Part shown: positions 36,760 to 46,548 of the stretch, piece after piece | Layout of the letters: each line of letters begins with the position of its first letter | Numbering within the stretch: the stretch's first letter is position 1 | Source of the DNA: Salinivirga cyanobacteriivorans | Lineage (GTDB): Bacteria > Bacteroidota > Bacteroidia > Bacteroidales > Salinivirgaceae | Direction: 5' to 3' | Assembly (NCBI RefSeq): GCF_001443605.1 | Contig: NZ_CP013118.1 | Span: 3,467,501 to 3,531,500, forward strand | DNA: 64,000 nt | Position numbers and translations under genes: made by a program | Notes under the pieces: model-generated | Told to the model about the DNA's origin: nothing | Seen by the model: only the letters and a program-made list of their open reading frames with translations | Databases searched by the model: none

Positions 36760-39726
36760 TTATAGTCCTTTAGATTTGAACAGCTCTACATATTCCTGAT
36801 CTTCGGTAGCAAAATGATTTTCGATCCATGCTTTAAGGAAGCGCATTACATCGTCGTAGAATTTTATGCGGCCTGCCTGGTATTTTTTACGAAAACCATC
36901 AATATGATCGATAAATGCCTTGTGGCTGGCTTTATGTGATTCGGTATTTTCAAATTTATATTCTTCGAAATATCGCTCTTCGTTGCTGAAATGCCATGCT
37001 GTGAAGTCCACCAGCATTTTAAGGGTTTCTTTAATTTCTTTTTTGGGTTTGTCGGTGCGCAACCCAATATACACTTCATTTATGAGCTCTACTATTCTGT
37101 GATGCTGATCGTTTAGTTCGCCAATGGCATTTTCCATTTCGGGCACGAATGTTATCAGAGGTTCTCCGGCCGGTGGCAATACAACCTGCTGTGCTTCCTG
37201 ATCAGGCGTAGCCATAGAATCACCTGCTTTTATATTGCGTTGCGGGCTTTGCTTAAGTTTTTCGGCCATTTTTTGGCTGTTTTTTCTTTCTTCTTCGAGT
37301 TGCTTTTCAATGGCATTTTTTTGCTGCTCCAGCGTTTCTATTGTTTCATCTTTTGCTGAAAGTGTTGCTTTTTGTTTTTCAATTTTAGCTTGTGCATTTT
37401 TTAGTTCAGTGATATCCACAGCAATTTTCACCACTTTATAGGGTATATCATCTTTATCGAGTAGCGGGGTGTATGTTTCGTAAAGGTATAGCTCACGCTC
37501 ATTATATTCAATCCGCGTTTCTTCGGTTCGGGTATGGCCGTGGCGCAGATCTTCCCAGAACTGGGTGTAGTTTTGGTTGTTTAATCCACTCATTTTAAGA
37601 CCGTCGCGGTGGTTCATGCCAATGATTTGTTCTTTGGGCAGTCCAACCAGTGTGGCAAAGCGTTCGTTTACTTCGGTAATAATTCCATGCATATCGTATT
37701 CCACCATGTAATTGGCCACGCTTAGCGCTTCAATCAGGTTGCGTAGTTCAAATTCCCTGCGCGAAGCCTCTTCCTGTGTGGTTTGGAGTTCTTCGAGGTT
37801 CTGACGCATCTCTTCTTCCTGTGAGCCCAGCTCTTCTTGCTGATGTTGCGATTCTTTCAGTAACTCCTGTGTACGCTCCGATACTTTAACGTTGGCAATT
37901 GTAGAGGCTACACTTTCACCTATTTTTTCTACAAATTCAATTTCAAAATCTTCGAGTTGCCTGAAAGATGCAAGTTCCATAATGGCGTATACCTTGTCAT
38001 TAAGTACAGCCGGTACTATGAGTAAAGTGTTTGGTCGTGCTTCGCCCATGCCTGAAGTAATTTTTATAAAGTCTTCCGGCACTTCCTTCAGGTATATGGT
38101 TTTGCCTTCGTGGGCGCATCTGCCTATTATGTCTTCTCCGATTTTAAACCGTGTTTTATTGTATTGTCTGCGATTAAATGCTATGGTGCTTTTTGCCTCG
38201 TAATATGTTGTTTCTTCCTCTTCTTCTATTACAAAAAGGGCGCCCTGGTTTACCTCAAGGTAGTTGATGAGGTTGCGCATGAGTTCAAACGACAATTTTT
38301 TGATGTTGTCATTGTTTTGACGCAATATATCGGCAAATTTTGCAATTCCTTCGTTGGTCCAGCGGTGCTTTTTGTCTTCTTCTTTTCGTTTCTCCTCTTC
38401 CTGTCTTGCTTTTTTTAGGTTATCGCGCATTTGCATGAGCGATTTTCCCAGTTTATCCTCATCGCTGAGTAAATCCAGTTTTTCATCCAGCTCGCCGTCG
38501 CCAATGCGGGAGGCAAAATGTGTTTTTCGCGTATAACCATCGATGTATTTGTTCAGTGCAATGGCCATTTCATTTATTTCATCGCCGGTACTGATGTTGA
38601 GTTTTTGGTTTGTCGATACATCGCCCTGCGAAATTTTATCCATCACATGTGTGAGTTTTTTTATGGGTCTGGTTATTTTTCGTGCAAGCATGGTGATTAT
38701 GATGGCAAGAAAAATGAGGCCGGCAAGCGCAACCAGTATGGCATTGTAGATTGTAGATAATGCATTTTCGGTTATATGGCTTTCCGGAAGGGCCATGTTT
38801 ACGTACCAGTTGGTGTTGGTACCGGTAATTTTTACGGGTGCAGCTGTAATGTAATATTTTTGATTGTCGTAATTCGTATAATATGAAAAAGTTTCCCCGG
38901 AGTTTATTAATGCGTTCAGATCAAGTGAGTCATTAGAGATAAATCCAATATCATTTAACTTTTTCCCAATTGCGTTTTCTTCCGGGAAGCTCACAAGTTG
39001 TCCGTGGTGCGAGAGCAAAAATGCGAAACTGCCTTCAATTGGTTGGTATTGATTTATTTGTTGGCTTATGGTGGTCAGCGGTACATCAATACCCACCACC
39101 CCCAGAAAATTATTGTTTTCTATTACCGGACTCACAATATTGGTTTCGAGTATTTCATCTGATTTATTTCCGGAATAGGAATAATAATAGGGGTCTACAA
39201 CGGTTATTTGCATTCGCTGCTTAACAAGCGAATATACATTGCCCGACAGCACTGCTTCCGGATCCTGTTCCACATAGCGGCTTAATACAATTTCATCATC
39301 CTGCCGGTAATACACATACCTAAAATTACCTAAAACCGTGCTGCCCAGCTGGTTTTTGTACTGTTGTTTTAAGGTGTCGAGTGCATCTGGTTCAAGAATT
39401 GACCATACTGAAAGAAACTTAGGATTATCCCTGAGTGTGGTTTTGAGGTAGTTACTCAAAATTTTACGACGTTGATTATGAGGGAGGAATGTATAACCTT
39501 CAAAAACTGATTGTAAAAATAGCGCTGCATCGGCATAATAGTTCAGTTCATTGCTTGCCCGGTTGGCATATTCACGGGCATAGGTATCGGCAAGGTCTCT
39601 TGAAACCGAAAGCATTTTATCTTTCGATTGCCAGCCGGTGTAGCCGAGGCTTATGATGAAAATCAGTGCAACTGACGATAATATGTAAATCTGAATTTTT
39701 TGCTGTATTCCTAATTTTCTTTTCAT
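36760..39726 (-). CDS. dCache-HAMP-GAF-PAS-hemerythrin receptor, copy 1
   Basis: In this 988-residue protein a transmembrane helix (about 11-31) leads to a periplasmic double-Cache domain (to about 325). A second helix (about 328-350), HAMP, GAF (about 470-630), a coiled coil (EELGSQEEEMRQNLEELQ), PAS (about 670-790) and another coiled coil follow. The last 120 residues are a bacteriohemerythrin: NDQHHRIVELIN, WHFSNEERYFEE, HKASHKAF and ENHFATEDQEY supply all the histidine/carboxylate ligands of a di-iron O2 site. I see no kinase, GGDEF, MCP signalling or receiver domain, so the output is unknown. The start at 39726 (MKRKLGIQ) places the helix properly. It has a tandem paralogue upstream. Confidence 0.87.
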   Translation of the reverse strand: MKRKLGIQQKIQIYILSSVALIFIISLGYTGWQSKDKMLSVSRDLADTYAREYANRASNELNYYADAALFLQSVFEGYTFLPHNQRRKILSNYLKTTLRDNPKFLSVWSILEPDALDTLKQQYKNQLGSTVLGNFRYVYYRQDDEIVLSRYVEQDPEAVLSGNVYSLVKQRMQITVVDPYYYSYSGNKSDEILETNIVSPVIENNNFLGVVGIDVPLTTISQQINQYQPIEGSFAFLLSHHGQLVSFPEENAIGKKLNDIGFISNDSLDLNALINSGETFSYYTNYDNQKYYITAAPVKITGTNTNWYVNMALPESHITENALSTIYNAILVALAGLIFLAIIITMLARKITRPIKKLTHVMDKISQGDVSTNQKLNISTGDEINEMAIALNKYIDGYTRKTHFASRIGDGELDEKLDLLSDEDKLGKSLMQMRDNLKKARQEEEKRKEEDKKHRWTNEGIAKFADILRQNNDNIKKLSFELMRNLINYLEVNQGALFVIEEEEETTYYEAKSTIAFNRRQYNKTRFKIGEDIIGRCAHEGKTIYLKEVPEDFIKITSGMGEARPNTLLIVPAVLNDKVYAIMELASFRQLEDFEIEFVEKIGESVASTIANVKVSERTQELLKESQHQQEELGSQEEEMRQNLEELQTTQEEASRREFELRNLIEALSVANYMVEYDMHGIITEVNERFATLVGLPKEQIIGMNHRDGLKMSGLNNQNYTQFWEDLRHGHTRTEETRIEYNERELYLYETYTPLLDKDDIPYKVVKIAVDITELKNAQAKIEKQKATLSAKDETIETLEQQKNAIEKQLEEERKNSQKMAEKLKQSPQRNIKAGDSMATPDQEAQQVVLPPAGEPLITFVPEMENAIGELNDQHHRIVELINEVYIGLRTDKPKKEIKETLKMLVDFTAWHFSNEERYFEEYKFENTESHKASHKAFIDHIDGFRKKYQAGRIKFYDDVMRFLKAWIENHFATEDQEYVELFKSKGL

Positions 39727-39878
39727 TATGCAGCGCTGATTACTGTTTTGCTTTGTAATTTGTGTTTCTGGCAAAACATCTGTTTAAGACTGTTAAAATT
39801 AAGCATTAATTCTTTTTTATCAATACTGCCACTACCTTATTTCCTTTTAGTGGCCTCAGTCTCTGTTATATTTAATTT

Positions 39879-42824
39879 TTATAACCCTTTTGATTTGAAG
39901 AGATCAACGTATTTTTGATCGTCATTTGCAAAATGTGATTCAATCCAGTGTTTTACATACAGCATAAATTCTTCGTACTTTTCTATTCTGCCTTTGTCAT
40001 AGGTTTTGGAGAATTTTTGTAATTCACTGGTAAATCCGTTATGCGATTTTTTGTGTGCATCAGCTTCCTTAAAACCAAATTGTTCAAAATACCGCTCTTC
40101 ATTGCTAAAGTGCCATGAACTGTAATCGATCAGTGTTTTAAGCGATTCTTTTATTTGAGCACGGTTCGTCTTTGAGCGGAAAGCTTCAAAAATATCATTT
40201 ACCATATCAATAATTCTATCATGCTGCTCATCTAACTCTTCTATACCGGTTCGTAGAGATTTGTTTTTATTGATAAGCGGCTTACCCGGTTCCGGCAGTT
40301 CCTTATTTTCAGTTGTTGTTTTTTTACTGGCCGGTTTTTCAGGGCTGGCGTTCTGAACTTCTTCCAGTTGGTTTTTTAGTTTGATATTTTCGGCTTTTTC
40401 TGTATTCACTTGCTGCTTTAGCTCTTCAATAAGCTTTGTGTTTTGCTCGTGCGATTCTGAGAGCTTTTGCAATTCTTTTTGCGCTTTTTCCAGTGCTTTT
40501 TCGTTTTGATATTGCTCTGTGATATCAATACCAATTTTGAGTATCTTATAAGGCTTGTCATCTTCGTCAAGGATTGGGGTGTAAGTTTCTCTGAGATAGA
40601 TGTCTTTACCGCCGTAATTAATGTGGTTTATATCAGACCGAGGAATTCCGTGGCGCAAATCTTCCCAGAATCGTTCATAGTCTTCTTTCGATTTTCCTTT
40701 CAGGTCTACCCCATCGCTGTGATTCAGTCCAATCATTTGTTCTTTGGTCATACCAATAAGTGCTGCAAACCTGTCGTTCGTGTCAGTAATGGTTCCATGT
40801 AAATCATACTCAACAGTGTAGGTTGACGCGCTAAGGGCATTGATGAGGCCACGGGTTTCAAATTCGCGTCGTGCAGCTTCTTCCTGCGTGGTTTGAAGCT
40901 CTTCAAGATTTTGCCGCATCTCTTCTTCCTGGGCTGAAAGCTCTTCGCGCTGGCGCTGCGATTCTTTCAGCAGTTTTTGTGTTCTTTGATTTACTTTAAC
41001 ACTATTGAGTGTGGAGGCAATACTTTCGCCTATTTTTTCGACAAAGTCAATCTGGTACTGCGTCATTTCATTGAACGATGCCATTTCTACCACACCATAA
41101 ACAATGTCATTCATCATTACCGGAACAATCAAAATGGAACTTGGATTGGCTGTTCCCATTCCGCTTGTTATTTCTACATAGTCATCCGGCACATCAGTCA
41201 TGTAAATAGTGGCTTTTTCGTGTGCACACCTGCCTACGAGGTCTTCACCTGTTTTAACTTTTTTCTGCATGTACCTTCTGCGGTCGTAAGCTATTGAGGA
41301 AAGTAATTCAAAATACTGATCGTTTTCATCATGGTCATTCAGTACGAATATAGCACCCTGATTCGCACCCAAATAGTCAACAAGATTGCTGATAATATTG
41401 AACGATAATTGCTCAAGGTTATCATTATCCTGTCGCAGTATTTCTCCAAATTTAGCCAATCCATTGGTTATCCAGCGTTGTTTTTCATCTTCGGCTTTAC
41501 GTTTCTCCTCTTCTTCTCTGGCACTTTGAAGGCTTTGGCGCATTTCAATCAATGCATTGCCCAATACATCTTTTTCGCTTTTGGGCTTATAGTCAGAAGT
41601 TAAGTTTCCTTTCCCGATCTCTTCGGCAAATCTGGCAGTTTCGTTTAGGCCTTCTGTAACCATATTCAGCGAATTTGCCATATCACCAATTTCATCGTGT
41701 CGATCAATTTGTATTTTATCAATGTTGTGGATGTCGCCATCTTCAATTTTCTTGAGCATTTTGGTAGCCCGGCTAATCGGACTGGAAATACGGATGGCAA
41801 TGAAATAAATGATAATTGTTAGCAGTATTAGTCCGATTAAAGTAACCAAAATACTGATCAATAGGTTATTATCAGCCTCTGCTGTAATTATGTCGACCGG
41901 GATACTTAAACCTATAGACCAGGGCGTATTGGTTTTTCCGACAATTACAGGAGCGTAGGACAGATAGGTTTCCGTTCTCAGATGTCTATCTGTTTCCCTG
42001 TAAGCAATTTTTTTACCCGCTTTTATTTTTTCAGCCAGGTCGTATTTCAAATCATGGTCGGGCATTACCTCTGTTATAGATTTTCCAATGGCAGCTGTAT
42101 CGGGATGACTTATGAGTGTGCCCTCGTTCGATATTAAAAAGGCATAACTGCGTTCCATGGGGCGAATGTTACTCACAATTTCCTGGAGTGCATCCATGGT
42201 GATATCTACAGCAACAATTCCTGCATATTTTCCATCTTTTTTGATGGGTACAGACATGCTGGTCATGAATTGCCTGGTTTCGCCCTCTTCGCTAAAAACA
42301 TCCCAATAAGGCTCCCAAATCGATTCCCGGGCCTCCTCTTTAATTTTGGCATAAAGTGGTGGATCCTGGTTAATACTGCGTTTTTGGGCTGTAAATTTTA
42401 TTTTTCCGTTTAATCGATAGTAGGTATTGGTATAGCGTCCGTGGGGTAAATTGTAATCATCATCAACCATATTCATTTCCCAGCTGTCCCATAATTTGTA
42501 TATCTGCGGGTTTTCTTTATAAACCGGGTAATACATTTCCTGTACATAATGCTGCCAGACAGTGTCGGGCCACATTTCCCATTTGCTGAACGATTGTGCA
42601 AGCGTACGAATGACGTCCATACTCACGTTGAGCTTGTTCTCAATTTCTAGTGCAGATTGTGCTGTAACCTTATCGGCATTCTTCTTGGCACTTTTATAGG
42701 CCATACTTCTTGAAGAAAGTCCTATGTAACCAACTGCAACAATAAATATTACAATCGTAAATGAAAGTATTAAAAACAGCATTCTGTTTTTGAGATTCAT
42801 GCGCAAAGTGAAAATTGATTTCAT
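39879..42824 (-). CDS. dCache-HAMP-GAF-PAS-hemerythrin receptor, copy 2
   Basis: This 981-residue tandem paralogue of the gene downstream has the same domain order. Transmembrane helix about 20-38, double-Cache sensor (with YWDVFSEEGETRQFMTSMSVP and YAGIVAVDITMDAL), second helix about 320-342, HAMP, GAF, coiled coil with EELSAQEEEMRQNLEELQ, PAS and C-terminal hemerythrin (DEQHDRIIDMVN, WHFSNEERYFEQ, HKKSHNGF, SHFANDDQKYVDLFKSKGL). The GAF, PAS and hemerythrin parts are much closer between copies than the Cache sensors, as expected if the pair shares an output but reads different ligands. The two genes are 152 bp apart on one strand. Confidence 0.87.
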   Translation of the reverse strand: MKSIFTLRMNLKNRMLFLILSFTIVIFIVAVGYIGLSSRSMAYKSAKKNADKVTAQSALEIENKLNVSMDVIRTLAQSFSKWEMWPDTVWQHYVQEMYYPVYKENPQIYKLWDSWEMNMVDDDYNLPHGRYTNTYYRLNGKIKFTAQKRSINQDPPLYAKIKEEARESIWEPYWDVFSEEGETRQFMTSMSVPIKKDGKYAGIVAVDITMDALQEIVSNIRPMERSYAFLISNEGTLISHPDTAAIGKSITEVMPDHDLKYDLAEKIKAGKKIAYRETDRHLRTETYLSYAPVIVGKTNTPWSIGLSIPVDIITAEADNNLLISILVTLIGLILLTIIIYFIAIRISSPISRATKMLKKIEDGDIHNIDKIQIDRHDEIGDMANSLNMVTEGLNETARFAEEIGKGNLTSDYKPKSEKDVLGNALIEMRQSLQSAREEEEKRKAEDEKQRWITNGLAKFGEILRQDNDNLEQLSFNIISNLVDYLGANQGAIFVLNDHDENDQYFELLSSIAYDRRRYMQKKVKTGEDLVGRCAHEKATIYMTDVPDDYVEITSGMGTANPSSILIVPVMMNDIVYGVVEMASFNEMTQYQIDFVEKIGESIASTLNSVKVNQRTQKLLKESQRQREELSAQEEEMRQNLEELQTTQEEAARREFETRGLINALSASTYTVEYDLHGTITDTNDRFAALIGMTKEQMIGLNHSDGVDLKGKSKEDYERFWEDLRHGIPRSDINHINYGGKDIYLRETYTPILDEDDKPYKILKIGIDITEQYQNEKALEKAQKELQKLSESHEQNTKLIEELKQQVNTEKAENIKLKNQLEEVQNASPEKPASKKTTTENKELPEPGKPLINKNKSLRTGIEELDEQHDRIIDMVNDIFEAFRSKTNRAQIKESLKTLIDYSSWHFSNEERYFEQFGFKEADAHKKSHNGFTSELQKFSKTYDKGRIEKYEEFMLYVKHWIESHFANDDQKYVDLFKSKGL

Positions 42825-43061
42825 TGCTCTAGATTTTCTGGTTTAAAGCGAGCCCTGGCAAAATAATTCCTTCCCGGCATATCAGTTGTGATGTTAATTT
42901 GCTTCAGTATTGTAGAATCTAAAACTGCCATGGTCTCTACAAAAATAAAAAATTAATATAAACTTAATCATTTATGAAGCTTAATAATTGCAAACTATAA
43001 AAAACAGGGAGCAGAGTGCATTAAATGGATTGGAACATTTGCGCAAAATACTATGATGTCG

Positions 43062-43069
43062 TAACTTTC
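43062..43069 (+). promoter_or_regulatory. Possible -7 box of the D-lactate-type dehydrogenase
   Basis: TAACTTTC differs by one base from TAnnTTTG and lies 23 bp before the chosen ATG. Confidence 0.4.
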
Positions 43070-43092
43070 GGCTCTTGTCAAAAATATATAAG

Positions 43093-45999
43093 ATGATTGA
43101 GTTAAAAAACCAACTGTCAGGTGAGTTACATACCGACTACCGCACACGATTATTATACGCCACAGATGCTTCTGCATATCGGGAAGTGCCTCGTGCAGTG
43201 GTGTATCCGAAGAATAAATCGGACATTAAACTGGTCATAAACTGGGCTGCAGCAAATAAAAGTTCTGTAATTCCCCGCACCGCAGGAACTTCTCTGGCCG
43301 GACAGGTTGTGGGGGGTGGAGTAGTGGTTGACGTTTCCCGTTACCTTACGAATGTTATTGAACTCAATAAGACTGAGCGATGGGTGAAAGTAGAACCCGG
43401 GGTTATTTTAGATGAACTTAACATGATGCTGGAACCCGATAACCTCTTTTTTGGTCCAGAAACCAGCACCTCCTCAAGGTGTATGATGGGCGGTATGGTA
43501 GGTAATAACTCTTGTGGTTCACACTCAATTATTTACGGAACAACCAGGGACCATACGCTAGAAATAGAGGCCGTTTTAAGTGATGGAAGTGAAGTGGTTT
43601 TTAAAGATATTACAAAATCGGAATTTGATGCAAAGTGCAGGTTAGAATCACTGGAAGGTGATATTTACAGACATATACGCGACGAATTGTCTGATACTGA
43701 TGTGCAAAAGCGAATACAAGAACATTATCCCGAACCTACAATCTATCGGCGCAATACCGGGTATGCAATAGATTTGCTCCTAAATACTGAAGTCTTCGGA
43801 GGTGCTCAGCTTTTTAATTGGGTTAAGGTGTTGGCAGGGTCTGAGGGTACCCTGGCATTTACAACAGCCATTAAACTGAATCTTGTTGAAACACCTCCTC
43901 CTGTAAAAGGACTTGTGTGCGCCCATTTTGAGACACTTGAGGCGGCTTTACACGCCAATTTAATTGCCCTGGAACATAAACCCGGCGCGGTGGAACTTAT
44001 GGATGATATTGTACTGGAGGCTACAAAAGATAATATTACACAGAATAAAAACCGCTTTTTTCTAAAAGGAGATCCCCAGGCCATATTAATCATTGAGTTT
44101 GCCCGCGAAACCGAAGAGGAAATCAGAAAGTTGGCCGGTGATGTGGAACAATCAATGCGCGAAAAAGGCTATGGATATCACTTTCCGCTTGTTTTAGGAA
44201 ATGATATACCTAAGGTCTGGGCTTTAAGAAAAGCCGGCCTGGGCGTTTTGTCGAATATTCCCGGTGATGCCAAGCCTGTTACTGTGATAGAAGACACTTC
44301 TGTCGATGTGAAGGTTTTGCCCGATTATATCAGAGATTTTCGCAAGGTGCTTGATCAGCAAAACATGTTGTGTGTGTTCTATGCTCATGTGGGATCAGGA
44401 GAAATACACCTGCGGCCAGTGCTGAATTTGAAAAAAAGCGACGATGTGGAGCGTTTTCGCATAATAGGCCTGGAAATAGCTAAACTCGTTAAAAAGTATA
44501 AAGGCTCCTTAAGTGGCGAGCACGGAGACGGTAGGCTGCGCGGTGAGTTCATCCCATTGATGATCGGAGATGAAAACTATGAATTGCTAAAGCGGTTGAA
44601 AAAGACCTGGGACCCGAATGGCATATTTAACCCCGGAAAAATTACCGATACCCCTGCAATGAATGAAAGTTTGCGGTATGAACCAGATCGCGAAATCAAA
44701 GAACCAGATACTATTTTTGATTTTAGCCGTGAGGGTGGCATACTCAGGGCAGCTGAACTGTGTAACGGGTCTGGCGATTGCCGAAAAACGCATCTGAGTG
44801 GAGGGACCATGTGCCCAAGTTACATGGCTACGTTAGATGAATCAGCCACGACAAGGGCGCGAGCCAATATTTTGCGGGAATTTTTAACACACTCGCCCAG
44901 GAAAAACCCGTTCGATCATGAGGAGATTTATGAAGTGCTTGACCTCTGCCTTTCGTGCAAGGCCTGCAAAAGCGAATGCCCCTCAAGTGTCGATATGGCT
45001 AAACTTAAAGCGGAGTTTTTACAGCATTATTACGATGCAAACGGTATTCCGCTGCGTACCAGGGCAATTGCAAATATAAGCCGCATTAATGCCATGGGTA
45101 GTTTGCTCCCGGGTATCACCAATTTCTTTCTCCAAAACAGTGTTACATCAAAATTTATAAAACGTACGCTTGGATTTGCAGTAGATCGCAGTATTCCTGC
45201 TTTACAAAAAAGAACGCTTAGTAAAGAGGTGAAACGCTATGCGCAAAAGTTAAATGAAGGTACAAGGGGAGCTGTTTATTTGTTTATCGATGAGTTTTCT
45301 AATTTCAACGACACACATATTGGAGTTAAAACCATCATGTTGCTCAATAAACTCGGATATCAGGTAAAGACTGTGAAACACTCCGAGAGCGGAAGGGCAT
45401 TTATGTCAAAAGGTTTATTACGCAGCGCACGGAAACTTGCAGAAAGAAATGTGCGAAAATTTGCCGATATTATCTCTGCAGACACCCCACTTATTGGTAT
45501 TGAACCATCGACAATACTCTCTTTTAGAGATGAATATCCTGAGCTTGTGGGTGAGGAGTTGCGCGAAAGTGCAAAAAAAATAGCCCCAAACGCCCTTATG
45601 TTTGATGAGTTTTTTGTCAGAGAATATGAAAAGGGCAACATTAAAGCTGAGTATTTTACTGATGAGCAACTGGAGATAAAACTGCATGGGCATTGTCAGC
45701 AAAAAGCTGTGGCATCTACAAAACCGACAATGAAAATGCTGTCGCTACCTGAAAATTACAGCGTTAGCGAAATACCTTCAGGATGTTGTGGTATGGCCGG
45801 AAGTTTTGGTTACGAAAAAGAGCATCATGACTTATCGATGAAAGTGGGTGAGCTTGTATTATTCCCGGCAGTCAGAGCTGCATCAAAAGAGACAGTTATT
45901 GCAGCTCCGGGAACCAGTTGCCGTCACCAGATAAAGGATGGTACCAAACGCGATGCTTTACACCCCATTGAAATTATGTATTCAGCACTGAAAAGTTAA
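43093..45999 (+). CDS. FAD-linked oxidase fused to Fe-S domains (D-lactate/glycolate dehydrogenase type)
   Basis: This fusion of about 968 residues has a GlcD-like PCMH FAD domain (about 30-220; PRTAGTSLAGQVVGGGVVVDVS, VGNNSCGSHSIIYGTTRDH) and an FAD-oxidase C-terminal domain with LSGEHGDGRLRGEF. A ferredoxin-like region has two cysteine sets (CNGSGDCRKT...MCPSY near 555; CLSCKACKSECP near 620). The C-terminal CCG domain has HGHCQQKAV and SGCCGMAGSFGYE. It oxidises a 2-hydroxy acid such as D-lactate and passes electrons to the membrane pool or another acceptor. The ATG at 43093 is preferred over a TTG six codons upstream. It is transcribed divergently from the receptors. Confidence 0.9.
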   Translation: MIELKNQLSGELHTDYRTRLLYATDASAYREVPRAVVYPKNKSDIKLVINWAAANKSSVIPRTAGTSLAGQVVGGGVVVDVSRYLTNVIELNKTERWVKVEPGVILDELNMMLEPDNLFFGPETSTSSRCMMGGMVGNNSCGSHSIIYGTTRDHTLEIEAVLSDGSEVVFKDITKSEFDAKCRLESLEGDIYRHIRDELSDTDVQKRIQEHYPEPTIYRRNTGYAIDLLLNTEVFGGAQLFNWVKVLAGSEGTLAFTTAIKLNLVETPPPVKGLVCAHFETLEAALHANLIALEHKPGAVELMDDIVLEATKDNITQNKNRFFLKGDPQAILIIEFARETEEEIRKLAGDVEQSMREKGYGYHFPLVLGNDIPKVWALRKAGLGVLSNIPGDAKPVTVIEDTSVDVKVLPDYIRDFRKVLDQQNMLCVFYAHVGSGEIHLRPVLNLKKSDDVERFRIIGLEIAKLVKKYKGSLSGEHGDGRLRGEFIPLMIGDENYELLKRLKKTWDPNGIFNPGKITDTPAMNESLRYEPDREIKEPDTIFDFSREGGILRAAELCNGSGDCRKTHLSGGTMCPSYMATLDESATTRARANILREFLTHSPRKNPFDHEEIYEVLDLCLSCKACKSECPSSVDMAKLKAEFLQHYYDANGIPLRTRAIANISRINAMGSLLPGITNFFLQNSVTSKFIKRTLGFAVDRSIPALQKRTLSKEVKRYAQKLNEGTRGAVYLFIDEFSNFNDTHIGVKTIMLLNKLGYQVKTVKHSESGRAFMSKGLLRSARKLAERNVRKFADIISADTPLIGIEPSTILSFRDEYPELVGEELRESAKKIAPNALMFDEFFVREYEKGNIKAEYFTDEQLEIKLHGHCQQKAVASTKPTMKMLSLPENYSVSEIPSGCCGMAGSFGYEKEHHDLSMKVGELVLFPAVRAASKETVIAAPGTSCRHQIKDGTKRDALHPIEIMYSALKS

Positions 46000-46028
46000 T
46001 TTGGTTACAGCCTGATTCGTATCTGAGT

Positions 46029-46424
46029 TTACTTCATCAGCCCTTCGTCTCGCAAAACCATTAATATGGCTGATTGCGGTACGATATAGTATTTTTCATT
46101 ATTCAGCTGTATTTCATATCCCGATTTCGGGAGATATACCGCCAGGTCGCCCTCTTTTGGTTGCACTGGCACATATTTCACGTCATCTCCTTTGGGTTTC
46201 CAGGCTTCATCTTCGTCATTCATAGAAGGTATCGGATAACCCGGGCCCACTTTAATTACATAGCCCGACTGTACTTTTTCTTTCTCCTGTACATTAGGCG
46301 GGAGATAAAGCCCCGATTTTGTTTTGTTCTCGGGATTGCGCGGTTTTACAAGTATGCGGTCACCAATGAGTATAATATTCGATAGGTCTGCTTTTTCAAT
46401 TTCGTGCGTCATCATAATCTTCAT
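46029..46424 (-). CDS. GroES-like co-chaperonin family protein
   Basis: This protein of about 131 residues has the GroES beta-barrel signatures ILIGDRILVKPRNPENKTKSGLYLP (shown in part: GDRILVKP, TKSGLYLP), VIKVGPG and GDLAVYLPKSGYEIQLNNEKYYIVPQS. It is longer than GroES (about 95 residues), mainly through an insert around SMNDEDEAWKPKGDDVKYV. There is no groEL gene beside it, so it is probably a divergent paralogue rather than the main co-chaperonin. The start is one of several close ATGs (46424, 46415, 46412); the frame upstream begins only with TTG. It is divergent from argS. Confidence 0.75.
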   Translation of the reverse strand: MKIMMTHEIEKADLSNIILIGDRILVKPRNPENKTKSGLYLPPNVQEKEKVQSGYVIKVGPGYPIPSMNDEDEAWKPKGDDVKYVPVQPKEGDLAVYLPKSGYEIQLNNEKYYIVPQSAILMVLRDEGLMK

Positions 46425-46514
46425 TTTTTGTTGCCACAAAAATATAAATTTCCATTAAAACTATTTTCTGTTTTGCTTTAATGTAAATTATCATCTGTAA
46501 AGGTGATAATTTAC

Positions 46515-46522
46515 TATCTTTG
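46515..46522 (+). promoter_or_regulatory. -7 box of argS
   Basis: TATCTTTG followed by CAGC is a perfect TAnnTTTG match, 27 bp before the ATG. Confidence 0.65.
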
Positions 46523-46548
46523 CAGCTCGAAAATAAAGAATACTCAGA

